A stretch of 39,724 bases of DNA. It comes from Gnetum montanum. Its lineage: Eukaryota > Streptophyta > Gnetopsida > Gnetales > Gnetaceae. The position numbers and the translations under genes were made by a program. Position 1 is the first letter of the stretch. The number at the start of each line of letters is the position of its first letter. The stretch is from NCBI GenBank assembly GCA_015680685.1, contig MNCI01005255.1, positions 1,163,471 through 1,203,194 of the forward strand, written 5' to 3'. Below the pieces are notes generated by a model. That model saw nothing but the letters and a program-made list of their open reading frames with translations. It was not told where the DNA came from and did not search any database. Shown piece after piece: positions 22,348 through 32,351 of the stretch.

Positions 22348-22468
22348 CTAAGTGTTTGTGCACTAAATAGAACATAAGGGATATCACTCACATCGTTATG
22401 AGCCTAAATGAACCTTTGGGTTAATCAAGATAAAAATTATATAATGGTGAATTAGCACATCGATAAAA

Positions 22469-24337
22469 ATGCCTTCTTCTCATAAGAGAAACTCACCACC
22501 TAAGGACCATACTAGAGATAGTCGGCAACATAAAAAACATAGCCGAAATCAACCAAGTCCTAAACAATACAAGATAGTTTATACTCATCCTGATGAGTAT
22601 ATTCTAAACTTTACTTTTATCCTCCATCAAGATAAACAGCTGCGATGGAGAGATTTGCAAGGTAATATCATGTTACCCCCAGATCGATTAGTCTCTCGCA
22701 TGCTTTTCCGTGCCTTGGCACAAATAGGCATAACTGAATTATATGTTGAATACGTTGCAGAAGATTTTGACATGAGGGATTATTATCCCATAGATGCCCA
22801 ACATATGAGGGACTTAAGGCAGGAGAGTCAACATACTTTTTTGAAGGGCAAAGCCCCGCACGCCCTCAGCGAAATAGGAGATGAGGAACCCCTTATCACA
22901 GGTTCTTTAACAAATGATGTTCCCCCTCCTAATGGTGGTAAGGAGGTTGGGCATAAGAATCTACGATCAATGATACATATCCCTAGTTCTGATGCCTGTG
23001 AACACCAACTGTTCATAGAGGAAACAACCACTCATGCTAAGGATGAGCACTTAGATCATCACCACGATCGGGGCCGTAGCAGCCAAAGAGAAGGCAAGAA
23101 ACATCATCATGATGATGGTTCCCCTTCTTCTTCCCCTTCTTCACATCACTCATCCTCTCCTTCCACATCTGGGTATAGCCATCATGAACATAGAGGTGAG
23201 GATAAAGGTAGGAAAAATGAAAGACCTCGATGGGAAAGTCAAGAGAGAGGACAAGGGCAAGGACGTAGGAAGAGTTGGGAACAACATAGACATTGTAGGC
23301 ATCATGAAAGAGATGATCATGACGAGCCCCTACTCGCAACCCAAAGTATGCTTAACATAACGAAGGCAGTTAGGATTCCCACAAGGCATTTAAAAGATAG
23401 TCAGATCAAACGATTAGACATGAACAATATCCCACGATTTGAAGGGGGATATAATGCTGATCCGAAAAATCATTTACAGGCATTCCACAATTCTTGTGCC
23501 TTGCAGAACATAGAAAATGAGTGGCAAGAAGTTAAGTTGTTCCCAAGGACACTCACCAAGGAAGTAGAGAGTTGGTACCGGTCCTTAGAATCAGAAACCA
23601 TTAGGAGGTGGAGTACAATGCTAGAAATGTTTAACGATAAGTATCAGACATACTCCAGAGTGTCCAATTTGCGTAAGTAGATCCAAGGCTAGAAGCAAGG
23701 TACTCATGAACCCTTGGATACTACCATGGCCCTCTACTATGCATTGTTACATCATTTCCAGGGCCATGGGTATGCTCAACGGGATCAACTTTGCCACATC
23801 GTGGATGGGCTAAGGCATGAAACTAGAAGAACCCTTAGGACTTACGCCCAAGGGAGACTCTCACAACTTAGAGCCCATGAAGTACATAGCTTGTTGGAAC
23901 AAGTAGCAAAAGAATAAGATGAGTTACAAAAAAGGAAAAGTGTGGAACAGTACAACCATGATCCCTCCCTTCAAAAGAAGGAAGTGAAGTTTTGTGATGA
24001 AGAGGATGAGTCACCAATCAAAGAGTTGGTGAACAAAAAGACCTTGCCACTTCAAAAGCTCACAAAGGAAATAGTGGCTAAGGTAGATGACGTATGGAGT
24101 TCCTTAGACTCTAAAATTGAAACTTTCTTAAAAATCATAGAAGAGTCTAAAGTAGAACAAAGTAGTGAAAAAGGTAAGAAAAAGTGGAGAGACTTAAGCC
24201 CTGCACATAACAAAGGTAAGGGGAAAATCACTAACTCCAATGTGGTTGTGGATTCAGATTTAGATGATGACAGTGAATGTGAGATCTACCACTATGACCA
24301 TCCTAAGGGATATTGTCCAATTATCTCACATCTATAG
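22469..24337 (+). pseudogene. Gag of nested copy 1 (amber at codon 404)
   Basis: An open frame of 403 codons (22469-23680) is followed in the same frame by further gag sequence to 24337, interrupted by stops at 23678, 23690 and 23915. In order: a basic N-terminus; a folded-looking block (residues about 35-125, with YILNFTFILHQDKQLRW); a His/Ser/Asp/Arg-rich low-complexity region (about 190-290); the gag core (about 325-400: HLQAFHNSCALQNIENEWQ, then VKLFPRTLTKEVESWY, then ETIRRWSTMLEMF); then the C-terminal half with GHGYAQRDQLCH, a coiled-coil-like acidic segment and a zinc-knuckle remnant CEIYHYDHPKGYC whose second Cys is Tyr. The amber after LRK is shared with the other copy. Gag packages RNA, and this copy is broken. 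Confidence 0.85.
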
Positions 24338-25059
24338 GAGTCTGGGATGTATGCACTAAATACAAGACTTAACCAACGGCAAACACCCTGAAGGTTGCCT
24401 TATCCACAAGGTAACCCAAGGCAGTTCCACCAACCACTAACATATTATCCAAGTGGAACTCCACCATATCCCATTACAGCATCAGTAGTGGCAATAGCCA
24501 TAGTCATGGGGGATGCCATTGCTGAAACATTAGTACTCTTACTGGCATCCTGACCCTTATGGATATTATGTGCAGCAGCCAATTTCTCCAAGTGACTCAA
24601 CGAGTCACCAAAGTCCCCACTGTCACTACCAAGTTTGGGAGTACTTTAGAAGGACTCCTTCTCCTCTGGGAGACACTCCATACCCACACCATCTTCCTAA
24701 TCCATCCGCACCTCTTCCACCATTAGTAGTTCCCATAACACCTCCTACTCCAACAATGCAAGGGGAACTTCCTCCTCAATTGTAGCAACGTCACACTGCG
24801 AGAGTTGTAAATATTCAACCTGCTGCTGGTTCTAACAACTGTAGAAAGAGAAGATCCTTCTTCAAAAGCAAAAGCCCAGACAAACTCTCGCAACAACAAG
24901 CGGTTGAGCCCATGTACACTCCTCCACCATCTAACACTTTAGAGAACCCTTCAGTCTAATAGAGCGTAACGCATACGGTTATGTTAACACATACCGTAAC
25001 CAACTGGATTAAGGTAGGCCATCTTCCTAAGAAACTAACTGATCTTCGAAGTCCCTTAA
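24338..25059 (+). pseudogene. Pro/Gln/Tyr-rich linker between gag and protease, copy 1
   Basis: The decayed reading frame changes near 24460-24480 because of a small deletion relative to the copy at 38497. The linker is rich in Pro, Gln, Tyr, Ser and Thr (for example PQGNPRQFHQP and YYPSGTPP). It ends with VTNWIKVGHLPKKLTD, which leads into the protease. No domain is recognisable. Confidence 0.65.
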
Positions 25060-25430
25060 TCTATTTACAAATCACTGGAAATGAACCACATAGGGCTCTT
25101 CTTGACTCAGGTTCCAGAGCTAACTTAATTTCATGAGAGATGTATCACGCCTAGAACTTGCCCCAACTTAAGAAGAGCAACATTCAACTAGAGCTGGCAG
25201 ACTAGTCCATAACCATTCCCTTGGGATTGGTGAAGGACATCATTACCATTGTGTGTGGTTGGTCTTGCCCAGCTAATTTCCTGGTGATTGAAGTCAACAA
25301 CAATGAAGGGGACTTCCCAATTATAATGGGAAGGGCATGACTTAGTATAGTAGATGCATGCCTTAGGATCCACAATCTTTCCTTGGAAATTTCTAAGATA
25401 AACCTTTATGGAAAGTTCCATGCATCACAT
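25060..25430 (+). pseudogene. Aspartic protease of nested copy 1
   Basis: The active site reads ALLDSGSRANLIS (about 25092-25133), the D-[ST]-G signature of retroviral-type aspartic proteases. It is followed by a TGA at 25134. The flap/C-terminal region has GDFPIIMGRA and then SIVDACLRI, equivalent to the LGRPWL motif. Extra stops are at the codons of MYHA*NL, LAD*SI and RA*LS. A small deletion near 25400 shifts the frame of the tail relative to the copy at 37558. The protease would mature the gag particle. Confidence 0.82.
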
Positions 25431-25620
25431 ACAGTGATTCATTGGGTGATGACATGGAGGAAATGCCTCCATGTAATAGGTGTGCTCTTGAAACTTTGAA
25501 AAAATGATGCATGTAGGTAGCAACCACATAATTAGTAGATACCCTATGGTTGACAACTACTAAAATGAGCAGAAAAATATGCATGGAACAAACTGAGTAA
25601 ACCCACACCCATAACGAAAG
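25431..25620 (+). pseudogene. C-terminal tail of the gag-protease polyprotein, first part
   Basis: Colinear with the minus-strand copy at about 37530-37370 but out of frame. Shared landmarks are GCATCACATACAGTGATTCA and ATGCATGGAAC. It is interrupted at 25621-25625 by the CATAT target of the 3.6-kb insertion and resumes at 29251. Confidence 0.7.
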
Positions 25621-26890
25621 CATATTGTTGGCGACTGTGTGGGACGCAACCACCAACGAGTGTCCTCGAACAGGATTTAGGTGCTTGTTGGTCTCTGGCA
25701 ACACCAAGGCCTAGATACCTCCAAATAGACTCAGTAGTTAATGTGAGTATGTGTGTGTGCTGTTGTAGTGTACGGTTGTAGAATATGAAATGATTGTGTT
25801 GTTTGTATACTACAAATGACTTATCTTAAAGAGATTTAGCCAACTTTGCCAAGTACTGTGAGTTGTTGAGAGTTCCTATTTTGTTCAATTGCCTAGTCTA
25901 TGCGGTCCTTATAATGCCTACTTGTAATAGATAAAATTTTGCAAAAACATTTGAGCACAACTCTGCGAATCTACTTCTAATTTTCCCTAGAGAAAGAGAT
26001 AGTTCCACAAGAAAAACTAGAAATAGAGCAAGATTCGATGGAAATAGATAGAAAATAAAGTAGATTTGCATGGACCTCAAATATTTAAACAAGGTAAAAT
26101 GACACAAGTAAACACTTCATAATAAAGCTATCCCAAATTCAATAACTATGAATTGTTCAAACTTCCAAGGCTCAAATAAGCAATTTCTTCAAGACAATCC
26201 TACTATGCTACCAAAAATTGCTGCGTAAACTATCACGTACGAGACTCCATTTTTGGCTAGATAATGGACATCAACAATTGCATTCAACAGAACCTTCAAA
26301 AGACTTAATAATTTCTGATGGAAATACCATGGAGATTCACTTTAAAGATAAAAAGAAGCTATTCTAGTCCCATCAAAATACCAAATATTTTTTGAACCCT
26401 CTTGACTATTGAATCATTTAACGGCATGACTACAAGCAGAGGCTCTCTTACAAAAATTCCAATAGCGGTTCTTATGCATTGCACAATAATCAAATTCACT
26501 ACTAAAATGCTCTAAAGGCTTTAAAACACAAGCGCTTCTATGGCAAAATTTTAACAGAAATTTTCTATTGGGCAACAAGAACAATAAGAGCAATTTAAAA
26601 ATTCCAAAATTACTTGCCAAGGATGATACTATCTAAACCACTAGCTAAACAATTTAAACAAAATAAAAATAAGAAACATAACTCACAGGACTATGACAAA
26701 GAGGCTGAAATCTTTTCTTTAGCAAGTCATCTTACAAGCAATCCTTTACAATTTCTTCTTTACAAATGCTCTTCCAAGAGCCAAAGTGTGTCTCCAAGTG
26801 AGAGCTCCAAGTGCTAGCTAGTAGCCTTCCAAAGTGTGATATCAATGTCTTCTCAAAAGTGTTATCCCCCTTTTGATCTAACCCCTGAAG

Positions 26891-26902
26891 CCTTTTTATA
26901 GG
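26891..26902 (-). promoter_or_regulatory. TATA box of the 3.6-kb insertion
   Basis: Minus-strand CCTATAAAAAGG is a good TATA box with a symmetrical CC/GG border, about 95 bases below the 76-bp repeat block. Transcription would run leftwards through about 1.26 kb of R-U5-like sequence to the end at 25626. Inferred from motif and arrangement. Confidence 0.6.
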
Positions 26903-26994
26903 TTTCCAAAGGTAGTTAAATTCTAAAATATCTTATCTAACTTGCCCAACAAGTTAGGAGGTTGTAACTATTTTGGGTGGTTATAACCACTATA

Positions 26995-27203
26995 GAGATA
27001 AAAAAGCTACAATTGACAAGTTTCTCATTAAGTTGCCAAGTGGCCATTCAGTTGCCAAGTGGACACCATGGAGACAAAAAAGCTGTAGTTGACAAGTGTT
27101 CCATTTAATTGACAAGTAGCCCTTCAGTTGCCAAGTGGTCACCATGGAGACAAAAAAGCTATAGTTGACAAGTGACCTTTTTAATTTCCAAGTGTCTTCA
27201 TGG
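26995..27203 (-). repeat. Three 76-bp tandem repeats upstream of the TATA box
   Basis: GAGATAAAAAAGC at 26995 and GAGACAAAAAAGC at 27071 and 27147 mark an exact 76-base period. Each unit contains TTGACAAGT and GTTGCCAAGTGG. The third unit is shortened and ends near CATGG at 27203. Repeats just upstream of a TATA box resemble enhancer repeats in LTR U3 regions. This role is inference. Confidence 0.8.
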
Positions 27204-27419
27204 TAATCAAAATTAAAATTAGTTACAAATATCATAATTGTAACTATCATAGGAAGTTACAAATTCCATATGAATAAAAGGGATAATAGCCAAATGTCCC
27301 CTTTTTCTTAAATCACAATATATATATATATTTTTAACTATGAAAAACCATTCATCAGAAACCTTGCCACAAAATCTAGTTAAGAGACAAGGGTATGCAG
27401 AACCAAGTAACAGCTCCAA

Positions 27420-28034
27420 GTTTTAGACCATGCAGTTAATATTTATCATTATTGATGCAGCCTTATAGAAATTAACATCTGCTACACTCCTAGCACTAAC
27501 TCCTCCAACTGTTGCACATAACTTGGAACAGTTTCAGCCCTTAGGATGCTGGTGGTTGTGGTGAAACCCAACGATAAAGTTGAAGACGATGTTATTATAT
27601 TGATATTCTAAATCTCCAATAATGCACTGTAATAGCAACCCATGCAACACTTAGGTCTTGTGCTTTTGTGTGCCTGAAAATTAGTCGGCAGTGCCAGTAG
27701 CCACAGAACTGTTCTCCACGGACCAAAAATAGCAGCTGATTCCAAATAGGGAGGCTGAAGTTGGGAGTCAAAGCTCTGCAACTTTTCTAGCCTCTACATT
27801 CCTTTTCATTTTGGATGTTTATCTGCGTGAAATTTTTTGGTTTGTGTCAATTGGAACCACAAAAATGCTGCAACCGTTCAACAATAGCAATGTTGCGAGG
27901 CTGTTTTAGGTCCTTAACCAAGGATAGGGCTTTCAGCTTGTGATAGCTCTCGACCCAATTCAACTTCGGCAGTAGCATCTTCATGATGGCATGCATTTTT
28001 CTCCCAATGCTGAGCCGAATCAGGAGCGGAATCA
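27420..28034. other. Less AT-rich DNA inside the 3.6-kb insertion
   Basis: Base composition is more balanced than in the surrounding elements, and dense poly-A/T words are fewer. A 63-codon minus-strand frame (27847-28038, with HKLKALSLVKDLKQPRN) has protein-like composition but no family I recognise. Together with the next feature it could be captured host DNA. Confidence 0.4.
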
Positions 28035-28047
28035 TCAACTTTCGGTA

Positions 28048-28188
28048 GCTAGCGACACAAAAAATGATGCGCTATTATCACTTGCACACCAAGAGTACCA
28101 AGCTAGAAATTTCAACAGAGCATTAGAACATTGCAATGCTGTATATGACAAGAACCCATAGTGGACTGATAATCTTCTTCTCTTAGGA
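28048..28188 (+). pseudogene. SEC: Fragment of a SECRET AGENT-like O-linked sugar transferase, TPR part
   Basis: The plus-strand frame reads ALLSLAHQEYQARNFNRALE, then HCNAVYDKNP, a stop, and WTDNLLLLG. This matches, in order and spacing, the first tetratricopeptide unit of the plant nuclear/cytosolic O-GlcNAc transferase SECRET AGENT (LAHQxYK...ALEHSNxVYxRNP...TDNLLLxGA). The intact protein adds O-linked sugar to nuclear and cytosolic proteins; its TPRs choose substrates and its C-terminal half is catalytic. Only about 40 residues remain, with a TAG at 28159-28161 where the family has Leu. The match stops after LLLLG. The fragment lies antisense to the transposon promoter. It is a gene piece and not a working gene. 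SPINDLY, the paralogue, is a poorer match. Confidence 0.72.
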
Positions 28189-28203
28189 CTACGAATGTTA
28201 GGT

Positions 28204-28317
28204 GTAAGTGTAGATGAAGTTTCAGCTGCCCTTTCGGCGGCCATGGCACATAAACATGCAACTCAGAAATTTGAATTGGTCTACATTGCAGTTTTGCATT
28301 CATTTTTTTTTTTGCAG
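28204..28317 (+). other. Intron-like segment next to the SEC fragment
   Basis: GTAAGT at 28204-28209 resembles a 5' splice site. A T run followed by GCAG (28302-28317) resembles a strong 3' splice site, giving 114 bases. Downstream 28318-28450 has a frame with one stop (HVCVEEKNTEEFL*KRVALV, then HTAAVFISKCREDHGE) that I do not recognise. If real, this is a retained intron of captured DNA and does not come from a processed transcript. Splicing is inferred from motifs only. Confidence 0.35.
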
Positions 28318-28826
28318 ATGCAAGTTTTTGGCCATGTCTGTGTAGAAGAGAAGAACACCGAAGAATTCCTCTAGAAACGTGTCGCACTTGTTGTTCACAC
28401 CGCCGCAGTGTTCATCTCGAAATGCCGTGAAGACCACGGTGAACCTCATAACGGGGGGACTATCAATGTCTTTTTGGCTGCAGAATTAGGTTGGGCTTTG
28501 GGGGGCTCACCTTAGTCATAGCATTCCCCTTTTATGAACGCATTCTCCAAGGCAGCAACCCTGAGGCAATGTCAGGTTAGACCTCGATCCAAAACTCTTC
28601 GGGGACTACACAGTTACATAGGTCAGTGTAGAACAAAATACGTAGTTTTAGACGGATCAAAATCCAAGGCCAGTTTACTGAATGGATGATCCAAAATCCG
28701 CATCTGTATGAAGCAGCACCTCATCATAAAAAACTTGCCACCAGCATGCGTTCAATGGCCGGCTCCTAGCTGAAAAATTGGCTTCCTTTGTCTGCTATTG
28801 CTGAGAGAGTTTTGGTTTGGCGGAGT

Positions 28827-28855
28827 ATTTTATTTTTATTTTTATTTTTATTTTT
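28827..28855. repeat. (TTTTA)n microsatellite
   Basis: About five tandem copies of ATTTT/TTTTA inside the 3.6-kb insertion, after the gene-like segment. A poly-T-like tract of this kind is common at insertion junctions but has no clear role here. Confidence 0.8.
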
Positions 28856-29250
28856 CTACAGAGGTGAATTCAAAAAAATCCGATACCGATCCATAATAAC
28901 CCATGTTATTGCAATTGGCATATTTAATATCTTAAATTAACAAGAAATCCAAAAATGGTGGAAAAAATGAGCGATGCCAACCAAGATCACTGCTTTTGAA
29001 TATTTTAATGGTCAACTTAATCAATCTAAAGTACAACATTACCCAAACATACTGCACAGTCCACCTTTGTAGATACCATCTTTGCCCTTTGCTATTGCAA
29101 AGTTGATTTCAAGCTACTACTTTCAAGCATCCAACTTCATTTCTACCTCATCCATTCATTCATAGAGTGTCTTTGGACTTCATTTCTAAAAACCTTTAAT
29201 CAATTTTATCATGCCAACCTATTCCATAAAATGGCCAAAATGTGCCAACA

Positions 29251-31344
29251 CATATATACATTGGAATATGAGCATTGCCAACTTCCATCCCTCAATCTAA
29301 GATAATCAGTTAGGAGAAGTTGGGCACTTCTTAGAAATTTAAATAGATATTCATTATTTTAGATCTCTCCCTTACAACTCAGTTATGGGGGAGATGGCCA
29401 CCTATGCTAATCATATGGGGCCCTCAGTTCTTTTTCGATTTTTGTTTTATACGTTTTTGTTTTAGATGTTTTTGTCTTACACATTTTTGTTTTACAAATT
29501 TCTTTAACTTTTCTAGTTTTTGATTTACAAATTTCTTTAACTTTTTTTGTTTTTTGTTTTACAACATCATTATACTTTTTCCATTTTGTGTGTGTGTGTG
29601 TGTGTGTTCCACCATGTAAGTTTTTCACCCAATAAGTGTTCAGAATGATGGAATGAACTGTTTTCATATTGATTTCTAATGTTTTGTTTTTACCTTTAAG
29701 TCACAATGTTGATACTAAGGTATGTTTCTTTTGATATGGAAGGCAATGAGACCATTTCATCCATCCATCTACCAGTTTCTATGGTCTCTCTTGGCTTGAA
29801 AATGTACAATCCCCTTTTTATAAGAACTTAAACGAATTGGTGACTAGGTATTTCTCAAACTAAGGAAGGACTCAAGGATTGAACAGGGTGTGACTTCAAG
29901 GGAACTTGATGCTTTTGTGTTGGTCATTCTCTTGGGTGCTTGGATGTTTTTCTCCTTGAGTTTTCTTGCTATTCCAATGTTACCCAACTATCAAAAGCCG
30001 AGATGATAAAAATAAGAAGTCTTTGAATGGTGTGGTTCTCACGCATAAAAACACAAAAAAAAAACAACAACAAAGTGAGAATTCAAAGCACACCTCTTAG
30101 ACAAATAAACTTGGGCTACAAGCACTGGTTATGGAACCAAAAGTGTTCTCTATAACTAAGGCCCTTCTCGCTTCCCATTCCCTCCTTTGCTTCATCAGAA
30201 TGGTGGTGGCTCTTGGGGGACACATTCTTGTTACTTCAAGAGGATCGTTCGGCCGAATGCATTGATGCGAAGTCACTGGATGTGGTTGGTTTGAGGCCGG
30301 AGTTGGAATGAGACTTGCCAAGTTACATTAATCATAAAATCCACAAGGGGCTGTACACCACCTTGTTCTTGGGCTTCCATTCCATTCTCTTCTCTCCACC
30401 TTTCTCTCCATTGTTCACCTCATTGCTGGTTGTATGATTAGTGTATCTATTTTGGTTGATGCATTGTTTTCTTTTTGGTAAATTCTTGTGGTCAAAACTT
30501 TAACTCTTGTTCCAAATGACATTCCCAGAGCCTAGGGACTCTTTGAATGTGGGTTTGTCAGGGCATTAAGGGCATGAGCCTGCTTTGGGGAGGACCCACT
30601 GACATTTCTTTTTGGAGCGTCCGTTAAATTCTTTTCCCTAACATTTTTGCAATTAATTTTATTTTGTTCATTACCATCTTGACATCCATTTCCCCGATGC
30701 TATAGTTGTCCCTTTTTATCTATCTTTATTACTCCTTTTCTTTCTCCATTCTAACGCTACTGGAGGTTCACGATTAGTCATGGCTATACGGGGCCTGATT
30801 TTTTCAATTTTCGCCTGGCCCTGAAATTTTTGATTTTCTTCCTAACCCCTATACCTTCGGTAGTCATCAGTAATATATCTCCTGATCCATATTAGCCATA
30901 CCACAACCTAGCCAATGAACTTACACCGAAGCAAGGTATCAATTACATGATGATTTGTTTATCCTTACTAATTAAGATTGTGTTGTGTGTGTAGATGAAT
31001 ACCATGCAATAATAGACTAGAGCAGGAGGAACCACTTGGAATGGAGCAACGCTGAAATGGCTATGCAAGGAGCAAGATTGACGATGTGCTTATAGATGGA
31101 CAACGAAGGTGCAATCTTGGCATTGGTAGTAGCAGCACTTCTTTCTCTCTCTCTTTCTCAGCTGCCAACTAAGGCCTGATGTCATTGTAATAAGGTGTTC
31201 ACCCTTGTTGTCATGAATACAAGTTTTGTTAAGTCTTGTAATAATGATCCATTCACATGTCATCCCATTAGTTCCATTCCCCTCAATAATTCCATACCTT
31301 CCCAATATTATTGTAAGGAACTCGAGGACGAGTTTTCATTTAGT
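29251..31344 (+). other. 3' region of nested copy 1, second part of tail then conserved non-coding DNA
   Basis: Begins with the resumed tail sequence (about 29256-29410, matching 37340-37174). It continues with about 1.9 kb that has no pol motif but aligns along its length with 35166-37173 of the other copy. Landmarks are GGGGGAGATGGCCACCTATG (29388), a TG microsatellite (29587-29607), the GGGCATTAAGGGCATGAGCC-like stretch near 30555, and GGAGGTTCACGATTAGTCAT near 30760. This is where reverse transcriptase and integrase would normally be encoded. Confidence 0.7.
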
Positions 31345-31354
31345 CATGGGGGTA
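31342..31354 (+). other. Polypurine tract region of nested copy 1
   Basis: AGTCATGGGGGTA directly precedes the 3' LTR at 31355. The identical GTCATGGGGGTA precedes the 3' LTR of the other copy (minus strand, 35156-35168). The purine run is short, but its position is right and conserved. Confidence 0.65.
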
Positions 31355-32351
31355 TGATGAGACGCGATTCACATGAGCCGCGATATCGCATCCCATGCAA
31401 TATCGCATACACGATATCGCATCGTCCCCTGCGATGTCGCGTACGCGATATTGCGGTCCACCACCAAATCTATAAATAATAGGTGGAACTTCCCTTATTT
31501 CCCATCCTAGGCTAGAAGTAGGGAACCTCTAGCAGATTGATCACTCCAGAGATAGAATATTTTCCATGTGCCCACAGTAGCAGTCCCCAAGTGAACGGAT
31601 CTCTATTCGAGTAGCTTTGTACCTGAATGCAAGTTGTGTATGGAAATAAAGATGAGCTTTGTGGATAAACCTTGTAGTGCATGGAATATGATTTTATTAT
31701 TTGTTATTTATTACCTATTATTTCCTACCTGTTATTTATTACCTGCATTAGTGCGGCATGAGTACGACTTGATTACGAGCATTTACGAATGTGTACAGCT
31801 AATCAAGGAATCAGCTGCTCATTGCGATTAGATTCTCTCACCCTCAACTTCTAGAATGTGGAATGAGTACGACTTGATTACGAGCATTTACAGATGTGTA
31901 TAGCTAGTCAAGGAATCAGCTGCTCATTACGCTTAGGCTAGTTAAGTGCCTCAGTATGACCACTTCAAGCACGTGCATTACGTGTGGTGATCCCAGTAAC
32001 AATTAGCATTTGGTAGCCACAGTTGCATAGTTTAGGGTGTGTACGGTAAGTGGGAACGGATGCTGACGCTAGTTAATTTAGACTTAGTCCTTAGTTAGAG
32101 TTAGTTAGCTTTCTCAACCCTTCACCTCAATAGCATAGGAGAAAAACACATAAAAAACTATAAAAATCATATACCTTGGACTTACTTAACCATACACCGT
32201 GACAAATATAGGTAAGTCTGGGAAGACAACGAATGATTAACCCCAAGTGTTCCATGGGGCGTGTAGGCATTTAGTCTACAGAGTTCAACCGAATCGGGCA
32301 TGCTATGCTCGTTTTGTGTGGTTGAGTGTAGGGGTACCTCGCCACTCATCA
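31355..32351 (+). repeat. 3' LTR of nested copy 1
   Basis: 997 bp, TGATGAGACG...CACTCATCA, colinear with 21336-22328. TATA is at 31471-31478 and AATAAA at 31645-31650. It keeps more CpG in the palindromic U3 than the 5' LTR (for example GCGATATCGC at 31379). It is followed by the CTAGG target duplication. Confidence 0.93.

Larger units (their letters stand above)
25621..29255 (-). mobile_element. 3.6-kb insertion with CATAT target duplication, possible giant solo LTR
   Basis: The insert spans 25626-29250 (3625 bp) between perfect CATAT duplications (25621-25625, 29251-29255). The flanks join exactly as in the uninterrupted sister copy near 37340-37380, which gives an empty-site proof. Its ends are TGTTGGC and GCCAACA, the TG...CA form of an LTR. 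On the minus strand it has tandem 76-bp repeats (27203-26995), then a TATA box (26900-26892), as an LTR promoter would. I find no second LTR, primer site or element protein, so I read it as a long solo LTR. A degenerate short element remains possible. It carries a host-like coding fragment at 28048-28188. Confidence 0.8.

Noticed and set aside
22828-23360. Frames on both strands overlapping the nested gag
   Set aside because: They are shadows of the His/Ser-rich low-complexity part of gag.
27847-28038. 63-codon minus-strand frame beside the SEC fragment as an independent gene
   Set aside because: It is protein-like in composition, but I recognise no family and see no supporting splice or start context. 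It is left as unassigned within the captured-looking DNA.
28048-28188. SPINDLY as the source of the TPR fragment
   Set aside because: The LAHQ...ALEH.N.VY..NP..TDNLLL pattern fits SECRET AGENT better than SPINDLY as I know them, but a database search would be decisive.
25626-29250. Helitron or cut-and-paste DNA transposon as the carrier of the SEC fragment
   Set aside because: Helitrons make no target duplication, and the 5-bp CATAT duplication with TG...CA ends fits LTR integration better. A DNA transposon with 5-bp duplication is not excluded, but no extended inverted repeat beyond seven bases is seen.
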